NCBI GenBank assembly: GCA_023398105.1
Contig: JAEWST010000147.1
Span: 1 to 6,555 of the forward strand
Length of the DNA stretch: 6,555 bases
Origin: Bacillota bacterium
Lineage (GTDB): Bacteria; Bacillota; Clostridia; Acetivibrionales; DSM-1351
Direction of reading: 5' to 3'
Shown in pieces: positions 5,702 through 6,555 of this stretch. The notes under the pieces were generated by a model. It made no database searches. It was not told the origin of the DNA and was given only the letters and a program-made list of their open reading frames with translations. A program made the translations under genes and the position numbers. The first letter of the stretch is position 1, and each line of letters starts with the position of its first letter.

Positions 5702-5710
5702 CTCCTCCTT
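5702..5710 (-). promoter_or_regulatory. Ribosome binding site of the tail gene
   Basis: AAGGAGGAG on the minus strand, 7 nt before ATG 5694. It fixes the start and remains intact although repeat copy 3 begins 5 bp further upstream. Confidence 0.7.
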
Positions 5711-5715
5711 TAGTG

Positions 5716-5903
5716 TTATAACGTCTAGATTCAAAATGAAATTTTCCGATTGCAAAAATTTATACCGTCAAAAACCACTTGTGGTTTTTGTGGCTGCTAT
5801 TACATCAGCGGCGTTTAAGCGTTGCGGGAGATATTCTCACCGCCTGAAAACCAAAACGGTACCCGTTACTTATAAAAGTGGGGGACTTTCTTGCCTCGTT
5901 ATA
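5716..5903 (+). repeat. Interspersed structured repeat, copy 3 (full length with extra hairpin, about 188 bp)
   Basis: Bounded by TTATAACG (5716-5723) and CGTTATA (5897-5903). Relative to copy 2 the loop-side arm of hairpin I is altered, and about 35 bp are added before TTACATCAGCGGCG. The added piece has perfect arms CAAAAACCAC (5769-5778) and GTGGTTTTTG (5781-5790). The central GCGG-GAGA / TCTC-A-CCGC hairpin is kept, as is the 3' segment with AAACGG, TTACTT and AAGTGG. In the last two arms pairing is kept partly by G-T wobbles. The copy sits between the divergent operator region and the tail gene, so it would be transcribed in reverse as the tail gene leader. Confidence 0.9.
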
Positions 5904-5925
5904 TTTTAATGTTCTATTCAACAAA

Positions 5926-5941
5926 TCGAACATATGTTCGA
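5926..5941. promoter_or_regulatory. Perfect LexA/DinR-type palindrome (CGAAC-N4-GTTCG)
   Basis: TCGAACATATGTTCGA is a perfect 16-bp palindrome containing CGAACATATGTTCG, an exact fit to the Bacillus/Clostridium SOS-box pattern. It covers the start region of the minus-strand promoter. Further CGAAC or GTTCG half-sites lie at 5939-5943, 5957-5961 and 5966-5970, so a repressor could bind cooperatively. Whether LexA or the neighbouring XRE protein uses it cannot be told from sequence. Confidence 0.65.
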
Positions 5942-5950
5942 ACAATAGAA

Positions 5951-5979
5951 ATTATAGTTCGTTTTGTTCGAAATGTCAA
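5951..5979 (-). promoter_or_regulatory. Consensus sigma-A promoter reading left, overlapped by operator half-sites
   Basis: On the minus strand TTGACA (5979-5974), a 17-bp spacer and TATAAT (5956-5951) form a perfect consensus promoter starting near 5944. The spacer contains CGAAC-AAAA-CGAAC, and the perfect palindrome lies just downstream of the start. A promoter this strong, so densely covered, should be silent under repression and very active when derepressed. It reads through repeat copy 3 into the tail gene. Confidence 0.8.
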
Positions 5980-6011
5980 TAGGTTTTTTTCGACTATTTC
6001 GGATATTTTTA

Positions 6012-6040
6012 TTTACAAAGTAATTATTTATTGATAATAT
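6012..6040 (+). promoter_or_regulatory. Candidate promoter of the XRE regulator gene
   Basis: TTTACA (6012-6017) and TAATAT (6035-6040) are 17 bp apart and diverge from the minus-strand promoter. The -35 boxes of the two are about 32 bp apart. The leader would be short, since the ribosome binding site starts at 6051. The -10 is imperfect. Confidence 0.45.
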
Positions 6041-6064
6041 AACTGTTGATAGGAGGTATTCAAA

Positions 6065-6421
6065 ATGATTACGCTAGGTGACAGAATCCGTGAACACAGG
6101 ATAAAAAGAGGTCTTACGCAAAAGCAATTAGCAGAGCTGATAGGTGCTAAGCACAATTCTGTAAGCGATTGGGAAAACAATAAAAATAAACCTGATTCTA
6201 ATACAATCAAGCTATTAATGATGGCATTAGATGTTGATGCAAATTCACTGCTAGGCTGTGACGACAAAGAAATAATAAAATCAGATGCACAAAGACTGGC
6301 AGATGATATATTAAATAATCCAAAAATTAATAAAATGCTTTCTTTACTTATAAATATGCCAGATGAGGACTTAAGTCTAGTTATTGCCTTTATCGAAAGA
6401 CTAAATAAGCAAAACTCCTAG
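6065..6421 (+). CDS. XRE/Cro-CI-family helix-turn-helix transcriptional regulator
   Basis: 118-aa DNA-binding protein. Residues 4-63 are a classic HTH_3 domain: LGDRIREHRIKRGLTQKQLAELIGAKHNSVSDWENNK-type sequence with the turn at LAELIGAK, the recognition helix at NSVSDWE, then the supporting LLMMALDVDANSLLG helices. The C-terminal 55 residues are acidic and helical and probably dimerise. There is no S24 peptidase domain, so it should not self-cleave as CI or LexA does. AGGAGGT (6051-6057) lies 7 nt before ATG 6065. It diverges from a consensus promoter covered by palindromic sites, the usual arrangement for a phage or integrative-element repressor controlling itself and the opposite operon. 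That it binds these sites is inference. A repeat copy starts 8 bp after the stop. Confidence 0.88.
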   Translation: MITLGDRIREHRIKRGLTQKQLAELIGAKHNSVSDWENNKNKPDSNTIKLLMMALDVDANSLLGCDDKEIIKSDAQRLADDILNNPKINKMLSLLINMPDEDLSLVIAFIERLNKQNS

Positions 6422-6429
6422 TTATCAGG

Positions 6430-6555
6430 TTATAACGCCTAGATTCAAAATGAAATTTTTCGATTGTAGAAATATTTCATTACATCAGCGGCGTTTCATC
6501 GAGGCGGGAGATATTCTCACCGCCTGATAACCAAAGTGATACCCGCCACTTATAG
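6430..6555 (+). repeat. Interspersed structured repeat, copy 5 (cut by the window end)
   Basis: Starts with TTATAACGCCTAGATTC at 6430. It continues through hairpin I (TGAAATTTTTC / GAAATATTTCA, one mismatch) and the AGGCGG-GAGA / TCTC-A-CCGCCT hairpin to the AAGTGA, CCACTT-ATAG segment, where the window stops. The right end is not visible. It begins 8 bp after the XRE gene stop, in the same orientation as copies 1 to 3. Confidence 0.9.

Noticed and set aside
6028..6267. Minus-strand ORF of 79 codons
   Set aside because: Antisense to the clearly real XRE regulator gene.
981..6555. CRISPR array
   Set aside because: The repeats are 60-188 bp long, hundreds to thousands of bases apart, in both orientations and separated by genes.

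Overview
The window looks like a chromosomal accessory stretch from a low-GC Gram-positive anaerobe, probably a Clostridia or Lachnospiraceae relative. The evidence is the strong A+T bias, AGGAGG-type ribosome binding sites, sigma-A-like promoters, GAAC-N4-GTTC operator boxes of the Gram-positive LexA type, and a dikinase architecture common in Firmicutes. The species cannot be named from the sequence.

Layout, left to right. (1) A calcineurin-like metallophosphoesterase on + (58-969), followed closely by the 3' half of an interspersed repeat (981-1041). (2) A leader-like stretch with a 14-bp palindrome and tiny ORFs, then a basic, proline-rich 50-aa protein on + (1210-1362) whose stop codon lies inside a full-length repeat copy (1357-1513). 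(3) A large minus-strand dikinase of the rifampicin-phosphotransferase / PEP-synthase-like family (1590-4148), with a hairpin downstream. (4) A reverse-oriented 5' half of the repeat (4288-4345), next to a good minus-strand terminator. That terminator ends a 71-aa unknown gene (4405-4620), which has its own promoter and a GAAC-N4-GTTC box at the transcription start. (5) A 720-bp gene-poor stretch with probable decayed coding sequence, including a 45-codon membrane-peptide ORF on minus and two terminator-like hairpins. (6) A C-terminally shortened phage tail protein of the YmfQ/DUF2313 type on minus (5341-5694). Its ribosome binding site is almost touched by a second full-length repeat (5716-5903), which carries an extra hairpin. 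(7) An operator region with a consensus minus-strand promoter (TTGACA-N17-TATAAT) overlapped by CGAAC/GTTCG half-sites, diverging from an XRE-family repressor gene on + (6065-6421). A final repeat copy (from 6430) runs off the window.

The right half reads as a decayed prophage or phage-tail-like element: a repressor, a tightly operated divergent promoter, an orphan tail gene and, further left, another gene with the same kind of operator. The most unusual feature is the repeat family: five whole or partial copies in 5.6 kb, all between genes. Complete copies are about 157-188 bp, begin and end with TTATAACG/CGTTATAA, and hold several hairpins. I see no transposase in the window, so it behaves like a MITE or other non-autonomous structured element. 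I do not recognise it as a named family.
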